Shown: one piece after another, positions 25,736 to 34,917 of the stretch
How the letters are laid out: every line of letters begins with the position of its first letter
Position numbering within the stretch: position 1 is the first letter of the stretch
Assembly (NCBI GenBank): GCA_963791625.1
Contig: CAWBTA010000006.1
Location: 2,106,134 to 2,170,133, forward strand
Direction: 5' to 3'
DNA: 64,000 bases
DNA from: JANMCE01 sp963791625
Lineage (GTDB): Bacteria; Actinomycetota; Acidimicrobiia; Acidimicrobiales; Ilumatobacteraceae
Translations under genes and position numbers: made by a program
The notes under the pieces: generated by a model
Told to the model about the DNA's origin: nothing
Databases searched by the model: none
What the model saw: only the letters and a program-made list of their open reading frames with translations

Positions 25736-26917
25736 CTAGCTCATGCGAACGACGTCACCGAAGGGAAACCGATCCTCGTCGATCCCGCCCGGGGTAACGA
25801 TCCACAGCACGGGGTAATTCGGCGGTTCGGAAGGAAACGGACCTTCGCCATCGGTGAGGTAGACCGCTACCGTGCCGTCGGCCACGAGACCGGCCTCGTC
25901 GGTAGCTTCGAAGAAGGGAGCGAAGTCGGTGCCGCCACCACCCATCGGCGATGGGAGCTCGTCACCGGCAACGATGGGGAACGGACCGTAGGCCTCGGTG
26001 TCAACGTAGAACAACCACGCCTGCGTGGCGGGGTAGGCACGCAGGATGCCGTGGAGTTCGGCGAGAAAGTGTTCGAGACTCACCTGGTCGATCGAGCCGG
26101 ACGTGTCGATGCCGACCACAACACGTAGCGAGACGGCTTCGAGCGTTTCGAGGTACAGGCCCTGGTGCACGAAACGGCGATCGAAGGTGGCGAAGTCGGT
26201 GGGAGCGCGGGCCAAGAAGCGCCAGAGCAACGTACGCCAGTCGAGGCGAGGTCGCTGAAGGAGTCCGAACGCTCGCTCAAGTGCGGCCGGCAGGTTGCCA
26301 TGCTCGCGGCCACGAGTGACGCTGGCGGCCCGATCGATTGCTTCGGCCCATTGGCGACGCACCTTGTCCTGTCTGGCCTGATCTGCAATGCCGCCTGGCT
26401 GGCCCGCACCATCGCGATCCTGGTCGGCCCTGCCGTCGGCCAGCGAGGGTAGGAGATCTAGCTCAACTTCTTGGTGCTTGTCTCCGTTGCGACTCAGCAG
26501 TGCGTACACCTCCTCGACGCTGAACCGTTCGAGTGCCGAGTCACGCAGGGCACTCTCGGGAAGCGACATGCCGGCATCGATGATGAGGCCGTTGACCACG
26601 ATGTCGGCGGCTTGATTCCAACCCATGGCGTCACGAGAGCCCCGACGAAACACGTGGTCGAGCGCGGCATGGAGCACCTCGTGCACCAACACTCCATCAA
26701 GATGCGCAGGTGCGAGCGACAGCATGAACTCGGGGTTGTAGTACACATCTTGCCCGTCGGTGGCAGCAGTCGGGATGGTGTCGGTGGCAATGAAGCGTGC
26801 GTACAGCGCGAGGGTGCCGAAGAACGGGGCCCTGGCCCGCAGTCGAAGCATCGAGGAACGCAACGCACGATCGGCTTCGAGCAGCGCAGCCTCCAGAGGT
26901 GGATCGTTGGCAGCCAT
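25736..26917 (-). CDS. VWA-like domain protein with metallopeptidase-like N-terminus (DUF2201 type)
   Basis: About 393 residues. The N-terminal half has a zinc-protease-like HEVLHAALDHVFRR (HExxH) preceded by DGQDVYYNPEFML. The C-terminal half is a von Willebrand A-like domain with the metal-site core VVVGIDTSGSIDQ, then MGGGGTDFAPFF and VAVYLTDGEGPFP. This pairing is typical of DUF2201/VWA-like partners of MoxR ATPases. ATG 26917 overlaps the stop of the LRV gene (TGATG); GTG 26920 is possible. As the third gene of the MoxR-LRV-VWA operon it is probably the MIDAS-dependent adaptor or effector remodelled by the ATPase. No catalytic activity is proven by sequence. Confidence 0.8.
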   Translation of the reverse strand: MAANDPPLEAALLEADRALRSSMLRLRARAPFFGTLALYARFIATDTIPTAATDGQDVYYNPEFMLSLAPAHLDGVLVHEVLHAALDHVFRRGSRDAMGWNQAADIVVNGLIIDAGMSLPESALRDSALERFSVEEVYALLSRNGDKHQEVELDLLPSLADGRADQDRDGAGQPGGIADQARQDKVRRQWAEAIDRAASVTRGREHGNLPAALERAFGLLQRPRLDWRTLLWRFLARAPTDFATFDRRFVHQGLYLETLEAVSLRVVVGIDTSGSIDQVSLEHFLAELHGILRAYPATQAWLFYVDTEAYGPFPIVAGDELPSPMGGGGTDFAPFFEATDEAGLVADGTVAVYLTDGEGPFPSEPPNYPVLWIVTPGGIDEDRFPFGDVVRMS

Positions 26918-29622
26918 CACATGCCCCGAACGAGTTGGGCGCGGGCTGCTGCTCGCACCGCCACATGCCCGTCATCAGCCAGACGCTCAAGGACATCATG
27001 GGGTGTCCGCTCATTCACTGCCACGGCGTAGCGGACCCACCAGTCGAGGCACTGCCATTGACGACGGTGGCGAAGATCGCTGGTGGGAAGATATGTGGAC
27101 GACGCCGCCGCGGTTCGGGTGGCAACCGAACTCGAGCGCGTCGACCGCCGGACCAACGCGGCAAGCGTGACGCGGCGCCCTTCCCCAGCCAGATTCGGGT
27201 GGATGAGTGCTTGCCTGCGCACGATGTCGCTGCCGTCACTCACAAGGCTGTCGAGCACCGACTGGGGCGTGTTGGCGTGCGCGGCGACCGCACGGCGCAC
27301 ATCACGATCGCTATCACCGGCGAGACGGGTCAAGACGATAGCCGAGGTGTTCGCATTGCCCGCGACTGCCTCGCGAACCTGCCAGTAGCCATCGTTGGCC
27401 AGACCCGCAAGCAGCCTGGGGGTGGCCGACGGATGAAGGGCAACGGCCATGCGCCGAGGCATCGATCCCGATGCAGCTGTTCGCAAGACGGCGAGGGGCA
27501 CCGGCCGACCTTGCTCGAACGCCTGCTGCTGGTTCGAAACAGCGGCGGGGCACGACGGGTGGCCTAGCGCAAGAGCACGCACCTCGGCATCTTCGTCCTC
27601 GATCAACCGAGTGACCGACTCGCTCGGAAGGTCCGGTCGTTCTAACGCGGCTCGTCGCACCGGCGCGCTGTCATCGGCGGTGAGCCGTTCGACGATATCG
27701 GCCGCCGTGTTCGGGTTGCGAGCAACGGCTTGGCGAACGTCATGGTCGAGGTCAGCCGAGAGACGGCGCAACAGTTCGACGTGGTGTGCCGAGGCCGCCT
27801 CGGCCGCTTGTTGCCGGAGTCGCCATTCGGGCGAAGCGCCGAGTGCCAGCACAACACCGGGTAGGTCCGGGCGATCGACAATGGCGGGAATCACCCAAGG
27901 AGCCGCCGCCGCAATGGCCACAATCCTCTCAGGAGCAAGTTGCTCCGGGTGGCGCACCAGCAGACCGGCATCACCAGCCAGCTCGGGGTTGGTCGCCAGC
28001 AACCGGGCCGCCGCGCCGTCGGACAGATCGGCGCGACGGAGCAACGCCAGCCGTACCTCGTCATCGTCGGTTTCGACCAGTTCGGCCAGGGCGTCGATGG
28101 ACAGAGACGCCCGTTTGGCCGCAGCTCGACGCACGATGGTCTCACCGCTACGGATGAAGGTGAGCACCAGGTCGTCGCCGAGTTGGTCGTTGCCGAGCAA
28201 TGCAGTCCGAACGGCGGAGTCGGATTCGGTGGCGAACAGGCGCAGGATCGCCATGTCGCGGGTGGTAGCTGCTACGGCAGCGCGGACAAGGTCATCGCCG
28301 TCGGCCGCAAGCCGCTTGCAAACCGCCATGGCGACAGACGGGTTGCTGGCCACCGCAGCGCGCACATCACGGTCATTGTCGCCGGCCAGACGCGACAGGA
28401 CCGCCGGTGGCGTCATCGGGTTCCGGGCACACGCCTGGCGCACCTTCCAGTTGGGATCGACCGCCAGCCGGGACAATCGTGATCGACCGGCGTTCGCCTG
28501 CGTCGCGACCAGCACCCGACCGCGCTCGCCATGCTGCTCGAGCCGCTCGAGTTCAGCGCGGCTTACCTCGGCCCTCGCACCGGCCGGGCAGGCATCTCGA
28601 ACGAGACCGTCATCATCGGATCGGAGCAGTGCGATAACGAAGGCGGGCGCACGCGGGTTGGCGGCGACCGCGGCTCGAACATCTCGGTCAAGGTCGAGGG
28701 CCAAGGTGTTGGCCACCGAGGCCGGGAGCGACGGGCTGGCCGCTATCGCTCGGCGAACCGTCCACGCTGCCGACGTCGCCATCATCTCAGCATTTTCGCG
28801 GGGCAAATCCGACCGCTGACCGAGCCGAGCCAGACCATCGGCGGTGACAATCAGACGATCGAAGACGAGGGGCGGCACGGTTGGCAGGGGAACGGTGAGG
28901 TCGTCGAGCGCAGCCAGAAAGGCAAGAACGTCAACCGGTGCAGCGGGATGCTGAGCAGCAATGGTTCGCACCCGGTCGTCGGCATCGAACAGCAGCACCT
29001 CGATGTCGGACGTGGTGAGTTCTGGTCTGGCCGCCACCAGTCGTCGCACGTCGACATCGCTGGCGTGTACCGCGCTCGGCAACATCCAGGTCGGCACGAG
29101 ACCCATGAACACCAGCTCCTCGAAGTCACCCGCGCCGGCCGACGGCAGCAGTCGACCAACGATGCTGGCGTCAATCGGACCGGGGAAGCCGATGTGCTCC
29201 CGGGCCAGGAGTTGGATCACCTCGGTGTCGTTCTGGTCGAGCCACTGCAGCAGTTCAACCGGAACGTCCGAATTCATGAGCAGCGCACGCTTGTCGTCCT
29301 CCGTGCCAAAGCGGGCCGCCCACCACAGCAGCCCAGGCTCGGCCACCATAAGCAACCGATGGCGAACCAGCACGGGCAAACCGGCGAGGAAGTCGGCGTT
29401 CTCGACATGTAACCAACCGAGGAGCGGGTTGGCGGCAAGCTCGTTCGGAAACGCGGCACCGAGACGACTCAAGACGGTCACTGACGTGTTCGGGTTCGCC
29501 ACGACCGCGGCGCGCACGGCCCGTTCACGGTGGCGCGCCAGACGATCCAAACGCTCGGGCAACGTCGCTGGATCGCGCGCTTCACGCAACGCCGCCGCGT
29601 CAAAGACGACCGCACCGTTCAC
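26917..29622 (-). CDS. Large LRV/HEAT-like repeat protein (901 aa)
   Basis: A 901-residue solenoid. The unit of about 24 residues reads roughly LxRLAxDxDxxVRxAVAxNPxTP, for example LSRLAGDNDRDVRAAVASNP and LTRLAGDSDRDVRRAVAAHA. At least fifteen copies lie between residues 20-60 and 200-890, with a divergent stretch at about 60-200. This matches leucine-rich-variant (LRV) or HEAT-like repeats, which act as protein-binding scaffolds. There is no signal peptide or membrane segment. Its start overlaps the MoxR ATPase stop by 4 bp (29619-29622), and its stop meets the VWA start, so all three are made together. Function is unknown; a target-recognition scaffold is my inference. Confidence 0.82.
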   Translation of the reverse strand: MNGAVVFDAAALREARDPATLPERLDRLARHRERAVRAAVVANPNTSVTVLSRLGAAFPNELAANPLLGWLHVENADFLAGLPVLVRHRLLMVAEPGLLWWAARFGTEDDKRALLMNSDVPVELLQWLDQNDTEVIQLLAREHIGFPGPIDASIVGRLLPSAGAGDFEELVFMGLVPTWMLPSAVHASDVDVRRLVAARPELTTSDIEVLLFDADDRVRTIAAQHPAAPVDVLAFLAALDDLTVPLPTVPPLVFDRLIVTADGLARLGQRSDLPRENAEMMATSAAWTVRRAIAASPSLPASVANTLALDLDRDVRAAVAANPRAPAFVIALLRSDDDGLVRDACPAGARAEVSRAELERLEQHGERGRVLVATQANAGRSRLSRLAVDPNWKVRQACARNPMTPPAVLSRLAGDNDRDVRAAVASNPSVAMAVCKRLAADGDDLVRAAVAATTRDMAILRLFATESDSAVRTALLGNDQLGDDLVLTFIRSGETIVRRAAAKRASLSIDALAELVETDDDEVRLALLRRADLSDGAAARLLATNPELAGDAGLLVRHPEQLAPERIVAIAAAAPWVIPAIVDRPDLPGVVLALGASPEWRLRQQAAEAASAHHVELLRRLSADLDHDVRQAVARNPNTAADIVERLTADDSAPVRRAALERPDLPSESVTRLIEDEDAEVRALALGHPSCPAAVSNQQQAFEQGRPVPLAVLRTAASGSMPRRMAVALHPSATPRLLAGLANDGYWQVREAVAGNANTSAIVLTRLAGDSDRDVRRAVAAHANTPQSVLDSLVSDGSDIVRRQALIHPNLAGEGRRVTLAALVRRSTRSSSVATRTAAASSTYLPTSDLRHRRQWQCLDWWVRYAVAVNERTPHDVLERLADDGHVAVRAAARAQLVRGM

Positions 29623-30635
29623 GACGAGGGTGCACCGTGTCCGGTGAGCTCCGCATAGGACCGGACGAACTCGGCGAAGGTCGGGTCCTTCTCGGCCATC
29701 GATGCCAGCAGACCGATCTGCCCGACACCTCGCAGGTGAGCGGCGAGGTCACCCGCGTAGAGCTGCACCCACTCGGCGTCGGCGTGGGCGGCCAACCAGC
29801 GGAACCCGTTCAAACCGCGGACCGCCGTACGAGCCCGTAGCGCCAACCCGAGCACCATCGCATATCGGGCGGACGGCTCGGACGGCAGCGAGGTCGACCT
29901 TCCCTTTCCGTCCAAGATCCGGTCGAGGTCGGGCAAGGACGAGTAGACCGCGGTGAACGCGTCGAACTCCCCTGCCGCCGCCTCGCCGACGGCCGGAGCG
30001 ATGTCGAGACCGGCGGCCAGCAAACGTGATGCCATCATCCACGACCGCGGACTCGGCCACGCCGGACGGCGAACGTCCATGGCGTGCAGCAACTGCGGAC
30101 GGAACGACAAGAACGCGGCGAGTCGCTCGTGAAGGCCGTTGGCCAGGCCGAAGTTGGTGAAGCTGGTGAGGTCGGCTTCAACATCGAGATGAAGGAAACG
30201 GTTCGCCAGCGGCGCCGGCATTTCGAACACACTGGCCCGATCCTCTTTACGGTTGCCGGCGGCCCACACGAACCAGCCGTCGGGCAGATGGTACGAGCCG
30301 ACCTTGCGATCGAGGATGAGCTGCTGGGCCACGCCCTGCATGGTCGGCGGCGCCATGTTCAACTCATCAAGAAACAGCACACCGCTGCCGCCGCGAGGCA
30401 GGAACTCCGGCGGCAACCAGCGAGACACCTCGCCATCGGGAACAGGAAGCCCGCGCAGGTCGGTGGGTGCCAGCTGCGATAGGCGGACATCGATGAAGTC
30501 GAGACTGTTCGCCTCGGCACACTGAGCGACGATGGAGCTCTTGCCGACGCCGGCCGGCCCCCAGATCATGACGGCGTGCACGACCCGCTCGGACACCATG
30601 GTGGACAGAAATCGGCCGAGGTCAAGCGGAGTCAC
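29619..30635 (-). CDS. MoxR-type AAA+ ATPase
   Basis: A 338-residue AAA+ protein. Walker A is MIWGPAGVGKSSIVAQ, a sensor-like strand follows in LAPTDLRGLPVP, Walker B is VLFLDELNMAPP, sensor 1 is VWAAGNRKED and the arginine-finger region is PAPLANRFLHLDVE. MoxR ATPases remodel partners bearing VWA domains, inserting a metal or opening a complex. It is the first gene of the operon; the gap of 115 bp to the divergent transpeptidase gene should hold the promoters of both. Close relatives regulate stress or metal-enzyme assembly, and recent comparative work also links MoxR-VWA groups to conflict systems. Confidence 0.87.
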   Translation of the reverse strand: MTPLDLGRFLSTMVSERVVHAVMIWGPAGVGKSSIVAQCAEANSLDFIDVRLSQLAPTDLRGLPVPDGEVSRWLPPEFLPRGGSGVLFLDELNMAPPTMQGVAQQLILDRKVGSYHLPDGWFVWAAGNRKEDRASVFEMPAPLANRFLHLDVEADLTSFTNFGLANGLHERLAAFLSFRPQLLHAMDVRRPAWPSPRSWMMASRLLAAGLDIAPAVGEAAAGEFDAFTAVYSSLPDLDRILDGKGRSTSLPSEPSARYAMVLGLALRARTAVRGLNGFRWLAAHADAEWVQLYAGDLAAHLRGVGQIGLLASMAEKDPTFAEFVRSYAELTGHGAPSS

Positions 30636-30750
30636 CCGCAGGACGCTACCGACTGCCGCGTGTCGTTCACGTTACAAAGCTCCTGAAGACTCCCTGGATT
30701 CTGGGTCTTTGACCGGGAAGAACGCACAGGGTGATTTACGCTATGCAGCC

Positions 30751-32626
30751 ATGACAGCCAAGCGGGCATTTTTGGTGGCGGCAGTTCTGGCGGCTCCCCT
30801 TTCACTCCTTCTCAGCGTCGGTGCTGGAGGAGCGGCTTCGGCCGCCCCGGCCGGGTTCCACGCCATCACACCGCAGCGGGCACTCGACACGCGTGACAGC
30901 ACTCCGATCGACGGCGGGTCGTCACGTTCGGCGCACATCGTCGGGGTCGGTGGCGTACCGGCCTCGGCCACTGCGGTTGCGTTGAACGTCACGATCACCG
31001 GTCCAGATGCCACCGGCTTTTTGACCGTCTTTCCCGAAGGCGCAGCCCGGCCCGACACATCGAACCTGAACTTCGTCACCAATCAGACGGTGGCCAACAT
31101 GGTGACGACTGCGCTCGGCACCGGCGGCAACATCTTGCTGTTCAACGCTTCTCTGGGCGCGACAGAGGCCATCGTCGATGTCGCTGGTTGGTACGACAGC
31201 GGGTTCCATCCCGTTGCGCCCACCCGCCTCATGGACACCCGGAACACACAGGGCGGCAGCACCGTTGGCGAAGATCAGACGCAGACATTGGCCATAGCCG
31301 GACTGGCCGGCGTGCCAGCGGAAGCCACCTCGGTCGCACTCAACGTCACGGTCGTGAACCCGACGCACTCCAGCTTTCTGACGGTGTGGCCGGCGAACAC
31401 GGCGCGCCCGACTGCTTCCAATCTCAACTTCGTAGCCGGACAGACCGTGCCCAACATGGTCACGGTCGGCCTCAACGGTGGTGCCATTTCGATCTACAAC
31501 GCTGTTCGGCACCACCGACGTGCTGGTCGACCTTGCCGGCTGGTTCGACGGAGCGCTCCACCCGGTCGCCCCGACGCGCATCATGGACACTCGAGCGAAT
31601 CAGTGCCTGGTCAAGATGGGTCCGGACGAGACCCGCCTGGTTGCCGTCGCTGGCCAAGCAGGTGTACCGGCCAACGCGGGTGCCGTGTCGCTCAATGTCA
31701 CCGCCGTCAACCCAACACAGTCGACGTTCCTTACGCTGTGGCCCAGTGGCCAGTCCCGCCCGACCGCCAGCAACCTGAACCCGATTGCGGGCATCGTGCC
31801 CAACATGGTCACCGTTGGCCTGGGTGCCGATGGGCGCATCGCGCTCTACAACTCAACCGGCGTGGTCGATGTGCTGATTGACGTGAACGGCTGGTACGAC
31901 GGAGCGGGTTCAGTCGCCCCGGTGGGTACGTGTGACACCGTCGGTCCCAAGCCCTCCATCGAAACGAATGGCGCCGAGCTGGCGCCCGGAAACAACGACA
32001 CGTTCCATGCCGCCAAGTTCGGCCAGTCGGGCGACAACGTTTCCGCGCTGCAGCACCGTCTCTACGAGCTTGGCTACTGGGTCGCCGACTTCGATGGCTA
32101 TTACGGCCAGGTCACCAGCCAGGCCGTGCTCGCCTTTCAGAAATACATGGGCCTGGCGCGCACCGGCAACCTCGACGAGTGGGGTGCATTCCTGCTGTCG
32201 ATGCAGAGCTACAAGCCCATCGCTACGTCGAAGTCTGGCGACATCACCGAGGTCGACAAGGGCAAGCAGTTGCTGTTCTTCGTGAAGGGCGGCAAGACCG
32301 TGTGGACGCTCAACACGTCGACCGGTTCCGACATCCCGTACACCGAAGTGAACCAGCGCGACGGTGGCACCATCGACGGCGACGCACACACACCTGAAGG
32401 CCGCTTTCGTATCTACCAGGCCTACAGCGACGGTTGGGAAAACGGTCAGCTCGGCCAGTTGTACCGGCCCCGGTACTTCAACGGTGGCGTTGCTGTCCAT
32501 GGCGCGCCGAACATCCCCGGCTACCCCGCTTCGCACGGTTGTGTGCGGGTAAGCACCACCTTCATGGACTGGGTGTGGGACACCAACCTGCTGCCGATGG
32601 GTTCCAACGTCTGGGTACACAACTGA
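30751..32626 (+). pseudogene. Secreted L,D-transpeptidase with triple repeat and peptidoglycan-binding domain, one frameshift
   Basis: Joined frames give about 624 residues. A signal peptide (residues 1-32, ending ASAAPAG) is followed by three modules of about 115 residues, each with VxPxRxxDTR, a VPAxAxxVxLNVT strand, SNLN, NMV and a closing DVxGW(Y/F). Then comes a peptidoglycan-binding domain (VSALQHRLYELGYWVADFDG) and a YkuD transpeptidase domain with the catalytic HGAPNIPGYPASHGCVRV. It would make 3-3 cross-links in the cell wall or attach proteins. The frame breaks at 31502-31504 in module two, where one extra base interrupts IYNA/FGTTDVLVDL. All domains are intact, so an artefact is likely. 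Confidence 0.8.
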
Positions 32627-32646
32627 CCCCGAAGTAGCGTGGTCCG

Positions 32647-33237
32647 ATGCGAGCTCTGGTCATTCACGCCCACCCCGTGGATGACGGTTACTCGGCAGAA
32701 CTGTTTTCTACCGCAGTGTCGGCTCTACAAGGTGCCGGCCATGCGGTGCGCTCGCACCAGTTGTACCAGGAGGGCTTTACGGCGGCCATGAGCCCCGCCG
32801 AGCACTACGCCTACCACACCGACACGCCGATCATCTCCGATGAAATCCAGCATCACGTGGACGACCTGCAGTGGGCCGACGTGTTGGTGTTCGTCTACCC
32901 AACATGGTGGGCGGGGCTCCCTGCGGTGCTCAAGGGTTGGTTGGAACGGGTGATGGTGCCCGGCGTCGCCTTCGCGTTCGATGAGAAGTCGGGCAAGGTG
33001 AAGCCGAACCTGAGCAACATCCAACATCTCGTCGGCATCACCACCTACGGCTCGGCCCACTGGTCGAACTGGCTCACCGGTGATGGCGGTCGTCGCACCA
33101 CCATGCGGGGGCTGCGCATGCTGTGTCCGTTGCGCACCCGCCGCCACTGGTTCGGGCTGTACAAGATGGATACCTGCACCGACGACCATCGGGCCGCGTT
33201 CTTGGAACGGGTGGCAGCCGGGATGCGCGCCCTGTGA
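32647..33237 (+). CDS. NAD(P)H dehydrogenase (quinone)-like flavodoxin-fold protein
   Basis: A 196-residue flavodoxin_2-family protein. The phosphate-binding start reads ALVIHAHPVDDGYSAELF, the second flavin contact is LVFVYPTWWAGLPAVLKGW (the conserved P-x-W-W-x), and GITTYGSAHWSNW follows. Members use FAD or FMN and NAD(P)H to reduce quinones or act as K+/H+ antiporter regulators. The stop overlaps the start of a second, related gene (33234-33237, GTGA), so the two are coupled. It begins 20 bp after the transpeptidase stop. Electron acceptor unknown. Confidence 0.82.
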   Translation: MRALVIHAHPVDDGYSAELFSTAVSALQGAGHAVRSHQLYQEGFTAAMSPAEHYAYHTDTPIISDEIQHHVDDLQWADVLVFVYPTWWAGLPAVLKGWLERVMVPGVAFAFDEKSGKVKPNLSNIQHLVGITTYGSAHWSNWLTGDGGRRTTMRGLRMLCPLRTRRHWFGLYKMDTCTDDHRAAFLERVAAGMRAL

Positions 33238-33818
33238 GGGTGCTGGTCGTCTACACCCACCCATCGCCATCGAGCTACACGGCGTCGGTGCTGACTCGGG
33301 TACTCGCCGGTCTTGAGGCAGCCGGGCATGACGTTGATGTGTTGGATCTGTACGCCCTTGGGTTCGACCCGATGCTGAGCGCGGAGGAACGCTTCCGGTC
33401 CGGTGATGACCCGCTGACGGCACCTCTGGTTCGCGAACATATTGCGCTGGTCCGGTCGGCATCGGCCATGGTGTTCGTGCACCCAACGTGGTGGTCCGGC
33501 CCGCCCGCCATGCTCAAGGGTTGGATCGATCGCGTCTTCGTGGCCGACGTGGCGTACACGGTTGGCCAATCCGGTCGGATGCGGTCGAGGTTGCGTCACA
33601 TTCGCCACCTCATCGTGATCACCACACACGGCTCGGCTAAGCGCGTCAACATGATCGAAGGCGAGTCAGGCAAGCTCCTCTTCGGTCGCTCCCTACGCCG
33701 CTTGATCGGTCTCCGCGGCCGCTTCCGATGGATCGCCCTCTACAACATCGACCGCGCGACCCCAGCCCAACGCCAAGCCCACCTCGCCCGCGTGGAGGCC
33801 ACCATGACCCGCATCTAA
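33234..33818 (+). CDS. NAD(P)H dehydrogenase (quinone)-like flavodoxin-fold protein, second copy
   Basis: A 194-residue paralogue of the preceding gene. It starts at GTG 33234 with VLVVYTHPSPSSYTASVL, and contains MVFVHPTWWSGPPAMLKGW and VITTHGSAKRVN in the same places. The GTGA overlap with the upstream stop indicates translational coupling, and no separate ribosome site is visible. A tandem duplication followed by divergence explains the pair; they could form a heterodimer, since these enzymes are usually dimers. Confidence 0.83.
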   Translation: MRVLVVYTHPSPSSYTASVLTRVLAGLEAAGHDVDVLDLYALGFDPMLSAEERFRSGDDPLTAPLVREHIALVRSASAMVFVHPTWWSGPPAMLKGWIDRVFVADVAYTVGQSGRMRSRLRHIRHLIVITTHGSAKRVNMIEGESGKLLFGRSLRRLIGLRGRFRWIALYNIDRATPAQRQAHLARVEATMTRI

Positions 33819-33820
33819 GA

Positions 33821-34036
33821 GTCAATCGTCGGGAGCACGAGCAGAGCACTCTCGGCATCGTCGACGAACGCAGCCTCGACACCGCTGTATCGATGCTCGA
33901 CGCAAACCGGGTCGCAGCGCCACCCAAGCGCATCCTCGTCGCCCGTTCCGGGTTCACCCGAGAACTCGAACAGCACGCACGTACCCGACCCGAAGTCGAA
34001 CTCGTCGATCTATCAAGGCTTTACAACGGCGCCTGA
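33821..34036 (+). pseudogene. C-terminal gene remnant, possibly of an archaeal-type (DUF234) ATPase
   Basis: The frame ending at TGA 34036 reads LGIVDERSLDTAVSMLDANR, then PKRILVARSGFTRELEQHA and VELVDLSRLYNGA. The run from ILVARSGFT to VDLxRLY resembles the end of ATPases with a C-terminal nuclease-like domain. No matching N-terminal part or sensible start is present upstream, where the quinone reductase ends. It therefore looks like the end of a deleted gene. Assignment rests on a short pattern and is weak. Confidence 0.4.
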
Positions 34037-34101
34037 TCAGGTCACAACTCGTTCTTGTTCGCAGAGAGGGAGTCGAGCCAATGGGCCTGCCGAGGCAGTT
34101 G

Positions 34102-34833
34102 TTAGCGGGTGAGGGTGAGCTGCAGTTCCAGGACGCCTTTGTTTTCGACGGTGACGATGGCCGGGATCGTTGGCGGCTCGATGGCGTAGTCCGCCATGAG
34201 GATGTCGGTCTTGCCCGCTACGTCGATGCGGTCACCGCTCCAACGGGCCTTCAGGTCAAGCGTGATCTCCTTGGTGACGCCGTGCAGGGTGAGCTTCCCG
34301 CTGGCTTTCACCAGCAGCTCGGCACCGATCTTCGGGGCTCCTCCAAGATTGATAGGAGTCGACAGAACGAAGGTTGCCTTGGGGAACTTCGTGCTTTCAA
34401 TTCCTCTGACTTTGATCTGCGAATCCCTCCTGGACTCGTCACTCTTGAGCGCGGTCATGTCGGCTTCGAAGTTTGCCTCGGGGATAGTTGCACCTGCAAC
34501 GACAATGCTGCCCATAACACCTGGGGTGCGGCCTACGGCGGTCTTGTTGACGGCACCGGCCGCAAAGACTTCATCCACCCGGTATCCGACGAACGTGTCG
34601 GCTCCGGTCGCAACTTTCCAGGCGCCATCGGCACTGGTGCCGCCGGGAGCGACAATCGTTGATCCGGTTGCGCCAGCGGCTGGCGACGTCGCACCGGACG
34701 AGCCGGGTTGGGCAACGGTGGTGAGCGCTGGCAGTGCAGCCTCCTTCACGTTGTCCGAACGCAGGAAGAACCAGGCCAATACCCCGCCGAGGATGACAAG
34801 CGGAATGAGGACGGCCAGCACGACACGACGCAT
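34102..34833 (-). CDS. YceI-family protein, membrane-anchored
   Basis: A 243-residue protein with an N-terminal signal anchor (MRRVVLAVLIPLVILGGVLA, then WFF) and a Ser/Thr/Ala/Gly-rich linker to about residue 65. The rest is a YceI lipocalin-like barrel: GAWKVATGADTFVGYRVDE, PEANFEADMTALKSDESRRD, TKFPKATFVLSTPI and GKLTLHGVTKEITLDLKARW are the family strands. YceI proteins bind isoprenoid-type lipids in the cell envelope. ATG 34833 is chosen because the basic n-region begins there, rather than ATG 34860. It is convergent with the remnant at 33821-34036 and 84 bp from the psuG stop. Confidence 0.85.
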   Translation of the reverse strand: MRRVVLAVLIPLVILGGVLAWFFLRSDNVKEAALPALTTVAQPGSSGATSPAAGATGSTIVAPGGTSADGAWKVATGADTFVGYRVDEVFAAGAVNKTAVGRTPGVMGSIVVAGATIPEANFEADMTALKSDESRRDSQIKVRGIESTKFPKATFVLSTPINLGGAPKIGAELLVKASGKLTLHGVTKEITLDLKARWSGDRIDVAGKTDILMADYAIEPPTIPAIVTVENKGVLELQLTLTR

Positions 34834-34917
34834 CCCGCCAGCGTAGGGCCGCAACCTCACCGCTACGAGTCGGCTTCGGTAACACCCGTTGGGGACCGAA
34901 CCCGACTCGTTCCGGAA

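Noticed and set aside
27449..28819. A 456-codon Ser/Arg-rich open frame opposite the LRV-repeat gene
   Set aside because: The repeats of the minus-strand LRV gene create a periodic antisense frame. Low-complexity Ser/Arg/Thr composition and lack of ribosome site show that it is a shadow.
26917..29622. The regular spacing inside the LRV gene as a possible CRISPR or tandem DNA repeat array
   Set aside because: Repetition is at protein level with strongly differing DNA, in frame through 901 codons. There are no identical direct repeats with unique spacers.
30709..30738. TTGACC followed by TGATTT/GATTTA as the promoter of the L,D-transpeptidase gene
   Set aside because: The -35 is good but no -10 matches well at 16-18 bp spacing; high-GC genomes give such half-sites often. 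Not listed as a feature.
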